Part shown: one piece after another, positions 1 to 6,340 of the stretch | Position numbering within the stretch: position 1 is the stretch's first letter | Layout of the letters: each line of letters begins with the position of its first letter | From: CALOFP01 sp942492635 | Lineage (GTDB): Bacteria; UBP6; UBA1177; CALOFP01 | DNA: 64,000 bases | Assembly (NCBI GenBank): GCA_942492635.1 | Contig: CALOFP010000003.1 | Location: 1,447,792 to 1,511,791, forward strand | Direction of reading: 5' to 3' | Notes under the pieces: generated by a model | What the model was told of the DNA's origin: nothing | Database searches by the model: none | What the model saw: only the letters and a program-made list of their open reading frames with translations | Position numbers and translations under genes: made by a program

Positions 1-89
1 ATAGTAGTTTCTACCTTACCCTGTAACTTGAGATTTTCCTGGTAAAGTGAATAAAGATGGTCGAATTCTTGTGCGTTTGATTTCTGCAT
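1..89 (-). CDS. Probable tyrosine recombinase/integrase, N-terminal 29 residues only (cut by window edge)
   Basis: The reverse strand has GGAG, seven bases, then ATG at 89, and the frame stays open to the window edge. The visible protein begins MQKSNAQEFDHLYSLYQ and continues with LKLQGK followed by a Thr-Thr pair. A start of the form FDxLY, about ten residues, LKLQGKxxxTI is the usual opening of the SAM-like core-binding domain of a group of tyrosine-type recombinases/integrases. These cut and rejoin DNA at specific sites through a C-terminal catalytic Tyr, which lies outside the window. The family call rests on this short stretch, so it is tentative. That the segment is coding is better supported, by the ribosome-binding site and clean frame. 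Its leader is unusually rich in palindromes. Confidence 0.55.
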   Translation of the reverse strand, partial: MQKSNAQEFDHLYSLYQENLKLQGKVETT

Positions 90-112
90 GATATAACTCC
101 ATTCCTTGTAAT

Positions 113-143
113 GGTGGTGTTCCCCGTGAACACCACTCTTTTT
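113..143. other. Strong hairpin in the leader of the recombinase gene
   Basis: GTGGTGTTC (114-122) pairs exactly with GAACACCAC (128-136) around the loop CCCGT, and 113/137 adds a G-U pair. On the plus strand a TCTTTTT run follows, so it has the form of an intrinsic terminator read rightward. On the minus strand it lies just upstream of the recombinase ribosome-binding site and could act as an attenuator or recombination site. No plus-strand gene that it would terminate is visible. Confidence 0.5.
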
Positions 144-251
144 CCATAAAGTTATATCTATTCTTGAATTTGTTTCAGAAAACTGCCGCGGAGCGGCTTA
201 GTTCAATATTGAATTCTCTTTAATTTTCATTTTCCCATTATTGCAAATATT

Positions 252-280
252 TTGACAGAAACAGCTCCAATTAGTAACTT
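252..280 (+). promoter_or_regulatory. Possible promoter for the 339-1319 lipoprotein gene
   Basis: TTGACA at 252-257 is a perfect -35 box. With a 17-base spacer the -10 position reads TAACTT (275-280), a weak match to TATAAT. The downstream start codon is about 60 bases away. The -35 is convincing and the -10 is not. Confidence 0.35.
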
Positions 281-338
281 TCTATAGGTCTTGCAAAAGG
301 AACTACTTATTATTTGAAACAAATTGAGGTTTATGACC

Positions 339-1319
339 ATGAAAAAACTTCTCTTTTTACTTTGCCTATTTGCAATTGCAGGGTGTGCGACAACCGCGGC
401 ACCTGATTCAAAAAAAGAGACTCATAAGAATGAAGAGACTATCTTAGAAAAAAATGATGAGGCAATATCCGTAAAAGATGACCCTCACAAAAAACCCTCA
501 TCAATAAAAAAGGCTGATGAATATGCAGGTAAATACATAATTACTGACAAAATTTTTCTCAAAGTAATCAAAAAAGGCAATCGTCTCTTTGTACGGAACG
601 AGGAAGGCGGTGAATTTGAAATTGAGAAAGAAAAGGAAGACGGATTTCACAATAAAAAAGTTAATTTCACCATAAATTTCGATAGAAATCCGAAAGGAAA
701 AATTTTTAAGCTCATTCTGGGGATGGGCGGAAGGAAATTTCCCTACTTCAGGCAGCCTGAGGAGATCCATCTTGATGATAAAATCATGAAAAAGTACGCC
801 GGAAAGTACTCCTCATCCCCCTACTCTCTTGTGGAGATAAGTTACAATGAGGGAAAACTCTTCTACTCAAAAAACAATGGCCGGAAATTACGGATTTTTC
901 CAGAGAAGAGCAACAGATTCTTTTTCAAAATCAACAATGTTTCGATCATCTTCGTAGAAAACGAGAAGGGTGAGGTCACACATTTCATCAACGACAACCA
1001 TTTCCGGCAGAAAAAAGTGATGCGGATGGCCGAGAGTTTTGAAAGGGAAGAAAGAACAGCGGTTGAGTTCGACCACACACACTTTGAAAAATTTTCCGGC
1101 AATTACGGTTGTCCCGGAAATCTTGTACTTGCTGCCGTAAAAAAGGAAGGTAAGTTTTTCATCACATCCAGCAAAGGTACTTTTGTTGAGATTTTCCCAT
1201 CAAGTGCCAACTCATTTTTCGCAAAATCAGAGGACATCACATTCTCATTCAACCACGAGAAGAACCAAATGACGGTGGATGAAGAGGGCGAAAAAGTCCT
1301 CTGCATCAAGAAAAACTAG
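339..1319 (+). CDS. Lipoprotein with three tandem DUF3471-like repeats
   Basis: The start is set at ATG 339, which lies nine bases after GAGG; an upstream TTG (324) and ATG (333) sit badly relative to that site. The protein opens MKKLLFLLCLFAIAGC, a type II signal peptide with lipobox IAGC, so it should be a lipid-anchored envelope protein. A charged low-complexity stretch is followed by three repeats of roughly 75-90 residues that begin YAGKY, YAGKY and FSGNY and alternate short beta-strands (LFVRNEEG, LFYSKNNG, FFITSSKG). The pattern resembles the DUF3471-type beta-rich domain found after serine hydrolases, but no hydrolase domain is present. It is monocistronic and convergent with the ferritin-like gene. 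A binding or scaffold role is a guess; no catalytic residues can be picked out. Confidence 0.75.
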   Translation: MKKLLFLLCLFAIAGCATTAAPDSKKETHKNEETILEKNDEAISVKDDPHKKPSSIKKADEYAGKYIITDKIFLKVIKKGNRLFVRNEEGGEFEIEKEKEDGFHNKKVNFTINFDRNPKGKIFKLILGMGGRKFPYFRQPEEIHLDDKIMKKYAGKYSSSPYSLVEISYNEGKLFYSKNNGRKLRIFPEKSNRFFFKINNVSIIFVENEKGEVTHFINDNHFRQKKVMRMAESFEREERTAVEFDHTHFEKFSGNYGCPGNLVLAAVKKEGKFFITSSKGTFVEIFPSSANSFFAKSEDITFSFNHEKNQMTVDEEGEKVLCIKKN

Positions 1320-1433
1320 CCCTCTATTTTCATTAACCTTTAGTCAATCAACGTTTTTTATATTCATTATTGTTTGTTCGCGGCTGAAATTTCCCGCATT
1401 TGGATTTATGAATTTTCGACTATTTCCAGTTAG

Positions 1434-1856
1434 TTAATCACCGAGAGCCTGGCGGATATCCATTGCGTGCTCCTGCTCGGTTGCAAGGATATTTCTCAGG
1501 TGCTGTGCGAGTGCATACTCTTTCAACTCTTCAGCCTGCTCAATCCTCAATTTATATCGTTTTATCGCATCCTCCTCGCCTTCAAGATCCTGCTTGAGCA
1601 TTGTGACGGGCTCGTCGGAAGTGTAGATGTCACCGATATTAACGGTCGGTTTTCCACCGAGAAAATCGATCTGGTCGGCAAGTATCATCGCATGCTGGAT
1701 CTCTTCATTGGCATGAATTTTAAGCTCCTTAATAATGTCACCGAAAGAAGCACCGGTCATTACAGCCGAATGGTTGATGTACTGAACGGCTGCCGAATAC
1801 TCCAGCTCAAGATCGTGATTTAAAAGACTGATTAATGTGTCCATGTTAATTGTCAT
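1434..1856 (-). CDS. Ferritin-like diiron protein (bacterioferritin/Dps-like, short)
   Basis: A four-helix ferritin-like protein of about 140 residues. Iron-ligand motifs are visible: LELEYSAAVQY in helix A, HANEEIQHA in helix B, EGEEDAIKRY in helix C and ATEQEHAMD in helix D. These provide the Glu and ExxH ligands of a diiron centre. The family stores iron or detoxifies peroxide and oxygen. At 140 residues it is shorter than typical bacterioferritin (about 155-160), so the C-terminal fifth helix is reduced or absent, and no haem-ligand Met can be assigned. AAGGAGGG lies two bases before ATG 1859 and five before ATG 1856, so the second ATG is preferred. A TTGACA-like -35 (reverse complement of 1919-1924) lies upstream without a clear -10. 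Confidence 0.85.
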   Translation of the reverse strand: MTINMDTLISLLNHDLELEYSAAVQYINHSAVMTGASFGDIIKELKIHANEEIQHAMILADQIDFLGGKPTVNIGDIYTSDEPVTMLKQDLEGEEDAIKRYKLRIEQAEELKEYALAQHLRNILATEQEHAMDIRQALGD

Positions 1857-2539
1857 CATTCCCTCCTTGCATCATATTTCATTGGTTACATATTCAATCT
1901 GTATTTTATTGTTATCGTTGTCAAGATTTTTCACTTCACTAAACTTTAGAAAAACAAATCTTGATCAGCTTTATTATCAGCGGGTTACACTTTTCAAAAC
2001 CGTTGGACACTACTTTTCCTGATTGGTACAGAGGTAATATTTCCCTTTATTTTCCCAATAGTTACGCAACAACAACATATTGTTTGCAGTTTAACCGATT
2101 TGTCATTAAATCCTCTTTCTATTGCTGCAGTTAAAAGAATTTCAAGTTTCTCAAAAAAATTCTATTTGATGTACACTTTGTTTTTTGAGTGAGTTATTCA
2201 TTACCGACAGCTGCTGCTTTCTGAAAAATAGTCAATTTTTTTCAGGTAATCTGATGAAAAATTGTTTTTTCCGTCATCATGGATTGTTGCTGAGGCAGTA
2301 ATTTTCTTATTAAAGATGAATTTTCACTTTTTTGCGACTAGAATTATTTGATTCTGCTGTTCAAACGAGTTAATTGGCTGTAGAAAAATTTTTCGTCCGC
2401 CGAATTTTCGATGAGACGGCACAAGAATCTTTTCCAGACAACAGCTTGTTATTACTGTTGGGTTTCAGGATGTTTGATCTATGACGAAAAAACATTTTTC
2501 GACCCTTAAAAAAAAGTTTGCGAAAACGAACTTCAGGTG
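1857..2539. other. Long AT-rich intergenic region without a recognisable gene
   Basis: About 680 bases lie between the ferritin-like gene and the DUF134 promoter, both read outward. Only short open frames without ribosome-binding sites occur on either strand, and no tRNA-like or terminator-like fold was found. Apart from the ferritin-side leader and the promoter at its right end, nothing can be supported here. Confidence 0.6.
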
Positions 2540-2567
2540 TTGACAGTTTTGCACATATGTGCATAAT
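2540..2567 (+). promoter_or_regulatory. Promoter with perfect 14-bp palindromic operator for the DUF134/MinD/NifX operon
   Basis: TTGACA (2540-2545), a 16-base spacer and CATAAT (2562-2567) form a near-consensus sigma-70 promoter. The spacer and first two bases of the -10 contain the perfect palindrome TGCACATATGTGCA (2550-2563), a position where a bound dimer would block RNA polymerase. The first gene of the operon encodes a helix-turn-helix DUF134 protein, so autoregulation is the simplest inference. The expected transcript would begin near 2574 and reach the GAGGAGG ribosome-binding site after only a few bases. Confidence 0.75.
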
Positions 2568-2589
2568 CAAGAAATAGAGAGGAGGAAAT

Positions 2590-3036
2590 ATGCCGAGACC
2601 GAAAAAGGCCAGAGGGGTCCGAAGACCACCCATTTTTTCAAAATTCAAGCCGGCGGGAGTAAAGGGATGCAGTTTGGATCAGGTACAACTCTCGCTTGAT
2701 GAGTATGAAGCCATAAGACTTTGTGATTATGAGGGGTTGGACCACGCTGGAGCAGCAGATGAAATGGGAATTTCCCGATCAACCTTCAGCCGTCTTATTG
2801 AAAAGGCGCGAAGTAAACTTGCCGGTTTTCTCATTGAAGGAAAAGTTCTTTCCATTGAAGGAGGTGACATTCACTTCCATGAAAATGTTTTTGTCTGCTC
2901 AAACTGCCAAAAGGTATTCCATGGAGACCTCGATAATGGAGTTAGGAAGTGTCCGGAATGTGGATCAACGGACATCACCGAACACGCCGGCAGATTCGGC
3001 CACGGCAGATGTTGTCGTGAACACTGGAAAAAATGA
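2590..3036 (+). CDS. DUF134 family DNA-binding regulator with C-terminal zinc ribbon
   Basis: Residues 1-15 are basic (MPRPKKARGVRRPP), as in DUF134 proteins. Residues 37-80 form a sigma-70 region-4-like helix-turn-helix (DEYEAIRLCDYEGL, then DEMGISRSTFSRLIEKARSKL). The C-terminus carries a zinc ribbon with Cys103, Cys106, Cys121 and Cys124 and a His/Cys-rich tail (GHGRCCREH). DUF134 proteins accompany anaerobic metal-cluster genes; the Desulfovibrio orange-protein operons have a cognate regulator in the same cluster. The gene starts seven bases after GAGGAGG. It is first in an operon with tight or overlapping junctions, behind a promoter bearing a perfect palindrome that it probably binds. 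The tail could make it a metal or redox sensor, which is inference. Confidence 0.88.
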   Translation: MPRPKKARGVRRPPIFSKFKPAGVKGCSLDQVQLSLDEYEAIRLCDYEGLDHAGAADEMGISRSTFSRLIEKARSKLAGFLIEGKVLSIEGGDIHFHENVFVCSNCQKVFHGDLDNGVRKCPECGSTDITEHAGRFGHGRCCREHWKK

Positions 3037-3047
3037 AGGAGGTAGTC

Positions 3048-3353
3048 ATGCCTGGAAGAGATGGAAGAGGACCGCTCGGTGAAGGACCGATGACGGGAAG
3101 AGGTTTTGGAACATGCGAGATCGATTCCCGTGAAAACCCCGTTGAAACCGGATTTTTCAAAGGTCTCGGAAGAGGCCGCGGAAGAGGTAGAGGTTTCGGA
3201 CGCGTAAACGGAGTGAGATTCGGAAAAGGAGCCGGATTCGGCGGCAGAGGCTACGGTGTGTCGAGCGAAATCGGCGTGAAGGAGTTGATTGAAAACGTTG
3301 AAAAGCGTCTCGACGCAATTGAAAAGATACTGGAAGCCGGAGATAGAGCATGA
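3048..3353 (+). CDS. DUF5320 family small Gly/Arg-rich protein
   Basis: Start chosen at ATG 3048, preceded by AAGGAGG with a six-base gap; an in-frame ATG at 3033 lies before that site. The 101-residue protein opens MPGRDGRGPLGEGPMTGRG, the signature of DUF5320 proteins, continues with a Gly/Arg-rich stretch (GLGRGRGRGRGFGR) and ends in a helix (ELIENVEKRLDAIEKILEAG) likely to form a coiled coil. Family members sit in DUF134/MinD/NifX clusters of anaerobes, but their biochemical role is not established. The final ATGA overlaps the next start codon, implying translational coupling with the first MinD-type ATPase. Confidence 0.85.
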   Translation: MPGRDGRGPLGEGPMTGRGFGTCEIDSRENPVETGFFKGLGRGRGRGRGFGRVNGVRFGKGAGFGGRGYGVSSEIGVKELIENVEKRLDAIEKILEAGDRA

Positions 3354-4222
3354 AAATCGCCATTGCGAGCGGAAAGGGGGGGACAGGTAAAACCACCCTT
3401 TCGACGAATCTCGCGGCTTTTGCCGCGGAGGAACTCGAAAGAACGGTAGTACTTGCCGATCTTGATGTGGAGGAGCCCAATTCATGGCTCTTCCTCAAAG
3501 GTGAGGAACTGGAATCATTCGAATCTTTCGTCAAGGTTCCCACATGGAAAGAGGAGAACTGTACACACTGCGGAAAGTGCGCGACTCTCTGCAACTTCAG
3601 TGCAATCGTGAAACTTCCGAACAACGTCCTGCTTTTCCCCGAGTTGTGTCACAGCTGTTTCGCCTGCAGCGAACTCTGTCCCTTGGACGCGCTTCCGATG
3701 GTAGACAAGAGGGTGGGAACTGTTGCTCACAGAAAAACAGAACTATTCGATTTTGTTGACGGAACACTCGATATCGGTATCGAGAAATCCGTGCCTCTGA
3801 TAAAGGAAGTCAAATCATTCGTCAAGAAGATAGCTCCCGAAAATTCGATCACCCTTTTCGACAGCCCTCCGGGAACAAGCTGCCCCGTGATCGAAGCGGT
3901 CAAGGATGTGGATTTCGTCGTTCTCGTAACCGAACCCACACCCTTCGGACTTCACGATCTCAAGCTTGCCGTGGATACGATAAGAACACTGGGACGCAGT
4001 TTCGGCGTGGTCGTAAACCGTTTCGGAATTGGCAACGACGATGTTCTCACCTATCTCGAAGGTGAAAGAATTCCGCTCCTCGGCACCGTGAAAAACGACC
4101 GGAAGGCCGCCGAACTCTACTCCAGGGGAGAGCTTCTCTTCAGGGAAATTCCTGAAAAAAGAGAGGAGTTCCGAACAATTTTTTCAAATCTTTTAAAAGA
4201 GATCGGGGAGGCTTCGGAATGA
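3350..4222 (+). CDS. MinD/Mrp-type P-loop ATPase with inserted 2[4Fe-4S] ferredoxin domain (first copy)
   Basis: A deviant Walker A motif (SGKGGTGKTT, residues 7-16) places this in the MinD/Mrp/NifH-like superfamily. A bacterial-type ferredoxin insert follows: Cys71, 74, 77, 81 (CTHCGKCATLC) and Cys100, 103, 106, 110 (CHSCFACSELCP), enough for two [4Fe-4S] clusters. The later SPPGT and VTEPTPFGLHDL motifs are typical of this ATPase group. In Desulfovibrio, paired proteins of this type belong to the Orp complex, which holds the Mo-Cu orange protein; related Mrp proteins carry Fe-S clusters. The role here is likely ATP-dependent cluster or metal assembly or transfer, in the cytoplasm. It overlaps both neighbours by ATGA junctions. 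Confidence 0.9.
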   Translation: MKIAIASGKGGTGKTTLSTNLAAFAAEELERTVVLADLDVEEPNSWLFLKGEELESFESFVKVPTWKEENCTHCGKCATLCNFSAIVKLPNNVLLFPELCHSCFACSELCPLDALPMVDKRVGTVAHRKTELFDFVDGTLDIGIEKSVPLIKEVKSFVKKIAPENSITLFDSPPGTSCPVIEAVKDVDFVVLVTEPTPFGLHDLKLAVDTIRTLGRSFGVVVNRFGIGNDDVLTYLEGERIPLLGTVKNDRKAAELYSRGELLFREIPEKREEFRTIFSNLLKEIGEASE

Positions 4223-5097
4223 AGGAAATCGTTGTAATTTCAGGAAAGGGAGGAACGGGGAAAACCTCCCTCACAGCCTCTTTCGCCTGGATGGAAAAAG
4301 AGCGCACGATACTTGCGGACTGCGATGTGGATGCCGCCGACATGCATCTTCTTTTCCAGCCCGATTTCGCCGAAGATGAGCACTTTTACAGCGGAGCGGC
4401 GGCACTGATCGATTCGGAAAAATGCACCGGATGCGGGACATGTATAGGAGTTTGCCACTTTGACGCCATCAACTACGGAAACGGTTTCAAAATAGAAACT
4501 TCCGACTGCGAGGGATGCGGCTACTGTTACCATGCGTGTCCGGAAAAAGCCATATCGATGGTACCGCAGGTACGGGGAAAGACATACATTTCATCCACCA
4601 GCGCCGGAATTCCCATGGTACACGCCCACCTCTATCCCGGAGAGGACAACTCGGGAAAACTTGTGGTGGATGTGAAACAGAAGGCAAAAAAACTGGCTGC
4701 AGAAAAAGAGCGCGAACTTGTTGTCGTGGACGGGTCCCCCGGTGTGGGCTGCCCGGTTGTAGCCTCCCTCAGCGGCGCCGACTTTGTTCTTCTGGTAACT
4801 GAACCTACTGTTTCCGGTCTGCACGATCTTAAAAGAGTTCACTCACTGGTCGAGAGGTTTGGAATCCGTTCGGGAGTCATCATCAACAAGTGGGATCTCA
4901 ACCGCAATGCCTCGGCCGAAATTGAAAAGTGGCTCTGTTCATCCGATATTCCACTTGCGGGAAAAGTTCCCTACGACGAGGATTTCGCCGCGGCGATTAC
5001 GGAAGGTGTTCCCGTTATAAGAAAAGCTGACGGGGAGCTGAAAAGATCAATAGAAAAAACATGGAATGAAACGATTAACTTGCTGAAAAAAGGATAA
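4219..5097 (+). CDS. MinD/Mrp-type P-loop ATPase with inserted 2[4Fe-4S] ferredoxin domain (second copy)
   Basis: A paralogue of the preceding gene, sharing its architecture: Walker A SGKGGTGKTS (residues 8-17), then two ferredoxin motifs with Cys69, 72, 75, 79 (CTGCGTCIGVC) and Cys97, 100, 103, 107 (CEGCGYCYHACP), then GSPGVGCPV and VTEPTVSGLHDLKR. Length (292 residues) matches its partner (290), consistent with two subunits of a heterodimer, as proposed for the Orp complex. The start overlaps the preceding stop (ATGA). Four bases separate its stop from the first NifX-family gene, so all belong to one transcript. The electron donor and the metal handled are unknown. Confidence 0.9.
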   Translation: MKEIVVISGKGGTGKTSLTASFAWMEKERTILADCDVDAADMHLLFQPDFAEDEHFYSGAAALIDSEKCTGCGTCIGVCHFDAINYGNGFKIETSDCEGCGYCYHACPEKAISMVPQVRGKTYISSTSAGIPMVHAHLYPGEDNSGKLVVDVKQKAKKLAAEKERELVVVDGSPGVGCPVVASLSGADFVLLVTEPTVSGLHDLKRVHSLVERFGIRSGVIINKWDLNRNASAEIEKWLCSSDIPLAGKVPYDEDFAAAITEGVPVIRKADGELKRSIEKTWNETINLLKKG

Positions 5098-5100
5098 AAA

Positions 5101-5463
5101 ATGAAAATAGCATTTACAGTTCAGGGAAAAACCTGGGAAGACAAAATGGACCCGAGATTTGGAAGAGCAGCCGGATTTCTTCTCTTTGACGAAGAGACAA
5201 GGGAGATCACGTGGCACGAAAACAGCCAGAATATTCATGCTGCACACGGTGCCGGAATTCAGGCAGGTCAGAGCATGGTGAATCTGGGAGCGGAGGCTCT
5301 CATCACAGGCCACGTCGGTCCCAAGGCGTTCAACGTTCTCAACGCCGCCGGCATCAAGATATACACAAATGCGGGTGAACTCACCGTTAAGGAAGCTTAC
5401 GAAAAATTCAAAAGCTGCGAACTGCCCGTAACAGAAGGTGCAACCACAGTAGGATTGGGATAG
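5101..5463 (+). CDS. NifX/NifB-C-terminal-like (dinitrogenase iron-molybdenum cofactor family) protein
   Basis: A 120-residue protein of the NifX/orange-protein fold (ribonuclease H-like, PF02579). It opens MKIAFTVQGKTWEDKMDPRFGRAAGFLLFDEET, where DPRFGRA is the family hallmark, and contains GAEALITGHVGPKAFNVLNAAGIKIY. Members bind Mo- or Fe-containing clusters; the Desulfovibrio orange protein belongs here. It has no Cys in the cluster-binding face of the N-terminal half and a single Cys near residue 105. Together with the two ATPases and DUF134 it points to an Orp-like complex, not nitrogen fixation, since no nitrogenase structural gene is present in the window. Confidence 0.88.
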   Translation: MKIAFTVQGKTWEDKMDPRFGRAAGFLLFDEETREITWHENSQNIHAAHGAGIQAGQSMVNLGAEALITGHVGPKAFNVLNAAGIKIYTNAGELTVKEAYEKFKSCELPVTEGATTVGLG

Positions 5464-5599
5464 GACAAAATAGGTCGGATATGATTTTGTGGGTTAGAAT
5501 CATTTTTCGAAAAAAGATAAGGATGGAAGGTTCCTCCGAAATTAAAATCCCGACAAATAGATCGGTTGATTAAACCACGAATTGAATAAGGAGAAAATT

Positions 5600-5938
5600 A
5601 TGGAAAAAAGATTTGCAGTTCCAACAGTTGAAGGAAAGCTCTGTGCACACTTCGGTCACTGTGCCCAGTTCGCCATTGTCGATGTAAAAGACGACAGGAT
5701 CGAGAAGACTGAATTCGTCACTCCTCCCCCTCACGAACCGGGTGTGCTTCCCAAATGGCTTCACGAAAAGGGAGTAAACGTTATCATCGCCGGCGGAATG
5801 GGACAGAGAGCTCAGGGACTTTTTGCACAGAACAACATCACCGTAGCCGTCGGTGCACCTTCGGAAGCACCGGAAAATCTTGTAATGGCTTTCCTCGGAA
5901 AGACACTTGTAACAGGTGAAAACCTCTGCGATCACTAG
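5600..5938 (+). CDS. Second NifX-family (iron-molybdenum cofactor binding-like) protein
   Basis: ATG 5600 follows AAGGAG with a six-base gap and is preferred over an upstream TTG at 5582. The 112-residue product contains the family pattern (KLCAHFGHCAQFAIVDV, then VNVIIAGGMGQRAQGLFAQNNITVAVG). Unlike its neighbour it has the C-x2-H-x2-H-C cluster HFGHC typical of the cluster-binding subgroup, and a Pro/His turn (PPPHEPG), so it is the likelier metal-cluster carrier. The 136-base gap before it is wider than other gaps in this cluster, so a separate promoter is possible, although none is clear. Confidence 0.88.
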   Translation: MEKRFAVPTVEGKLCAHFGHCAQFAIVDVKDDRIEKTEFVTPPPHEPGVLPKWLHEKGVNVIIAGGMGQRAQGLFAQNNITVAVGAPSEAPENLVMAFLGKTLVTGENLCDH

Positions 5939-6340
5939 AGAGGTCTTTTAAATCTAACATATCCAATTAACTATACATTTTCTAAAACCGCCGAACGTCA
6001 ACAGTCATTCTAACATAGATTTTTAACATGTAATTTCGAACAGTTAAAGTTTTATAGAGTTGCAATTTTCAGATTTTTTTTGAAAATCAACTCGAAAAGG
6101 TATACATTAACTGTGTCTCGACCGGGGGGTGGAGTCATATGAAGCTGTAGAAAAATCATACATCGATTTCCGACAAACTGATCGTCCGAAAAAGGGTGGA
6201 TCCCTTTTGAAGATGAATTGTCGAAATGAACTCGTTTCTACCTTTTCTTTCGTGAAAAATCATCACCCGTCGATATTTACATGGCGAAATTACTAAACTT
6301 TCGACAGCACAATTTTTTTACACAATGGGAGGGTGCAGAA
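5939..6340. other. Intergenic region with no recognisable feature
   Basis: About 400 bases between the second NifX gene and the C25 protease gene. I see no convincing terminator, promoter pair or short gene. An in-frame ATG at 6281 would extend the protease but lacks a ribosome-binding site and would bury its signal peptide. Confidence 0.5.

Noticed and set aside
2550..2563. Palindrome TGCACATATGTGCA as a LexA site (it fits the TGC-N-C-N4-GTGCA pattern known in Fibrobacter)
   Set aside because: The downstream genes are for metal-cluster assembly and start with their own regulator, and the SOS-type operon in this window has a different palindrome.
2370..2648. Leftward open frame of 92 codons overlapping the DUF134 start
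   Set aside because: It runs through the operon's promoter and the N-terminal codons of DUF134 and has no ribosome-binding site.
2590..5938. Nitrogen-fixation cluster because of NifX-like proteins
   Set aside because: No nifH, nifD, nifK, nifE, nifN or nifB is present; the ATPase pair with ferredoxin inserts and DUF134 point to an Orp-like system.
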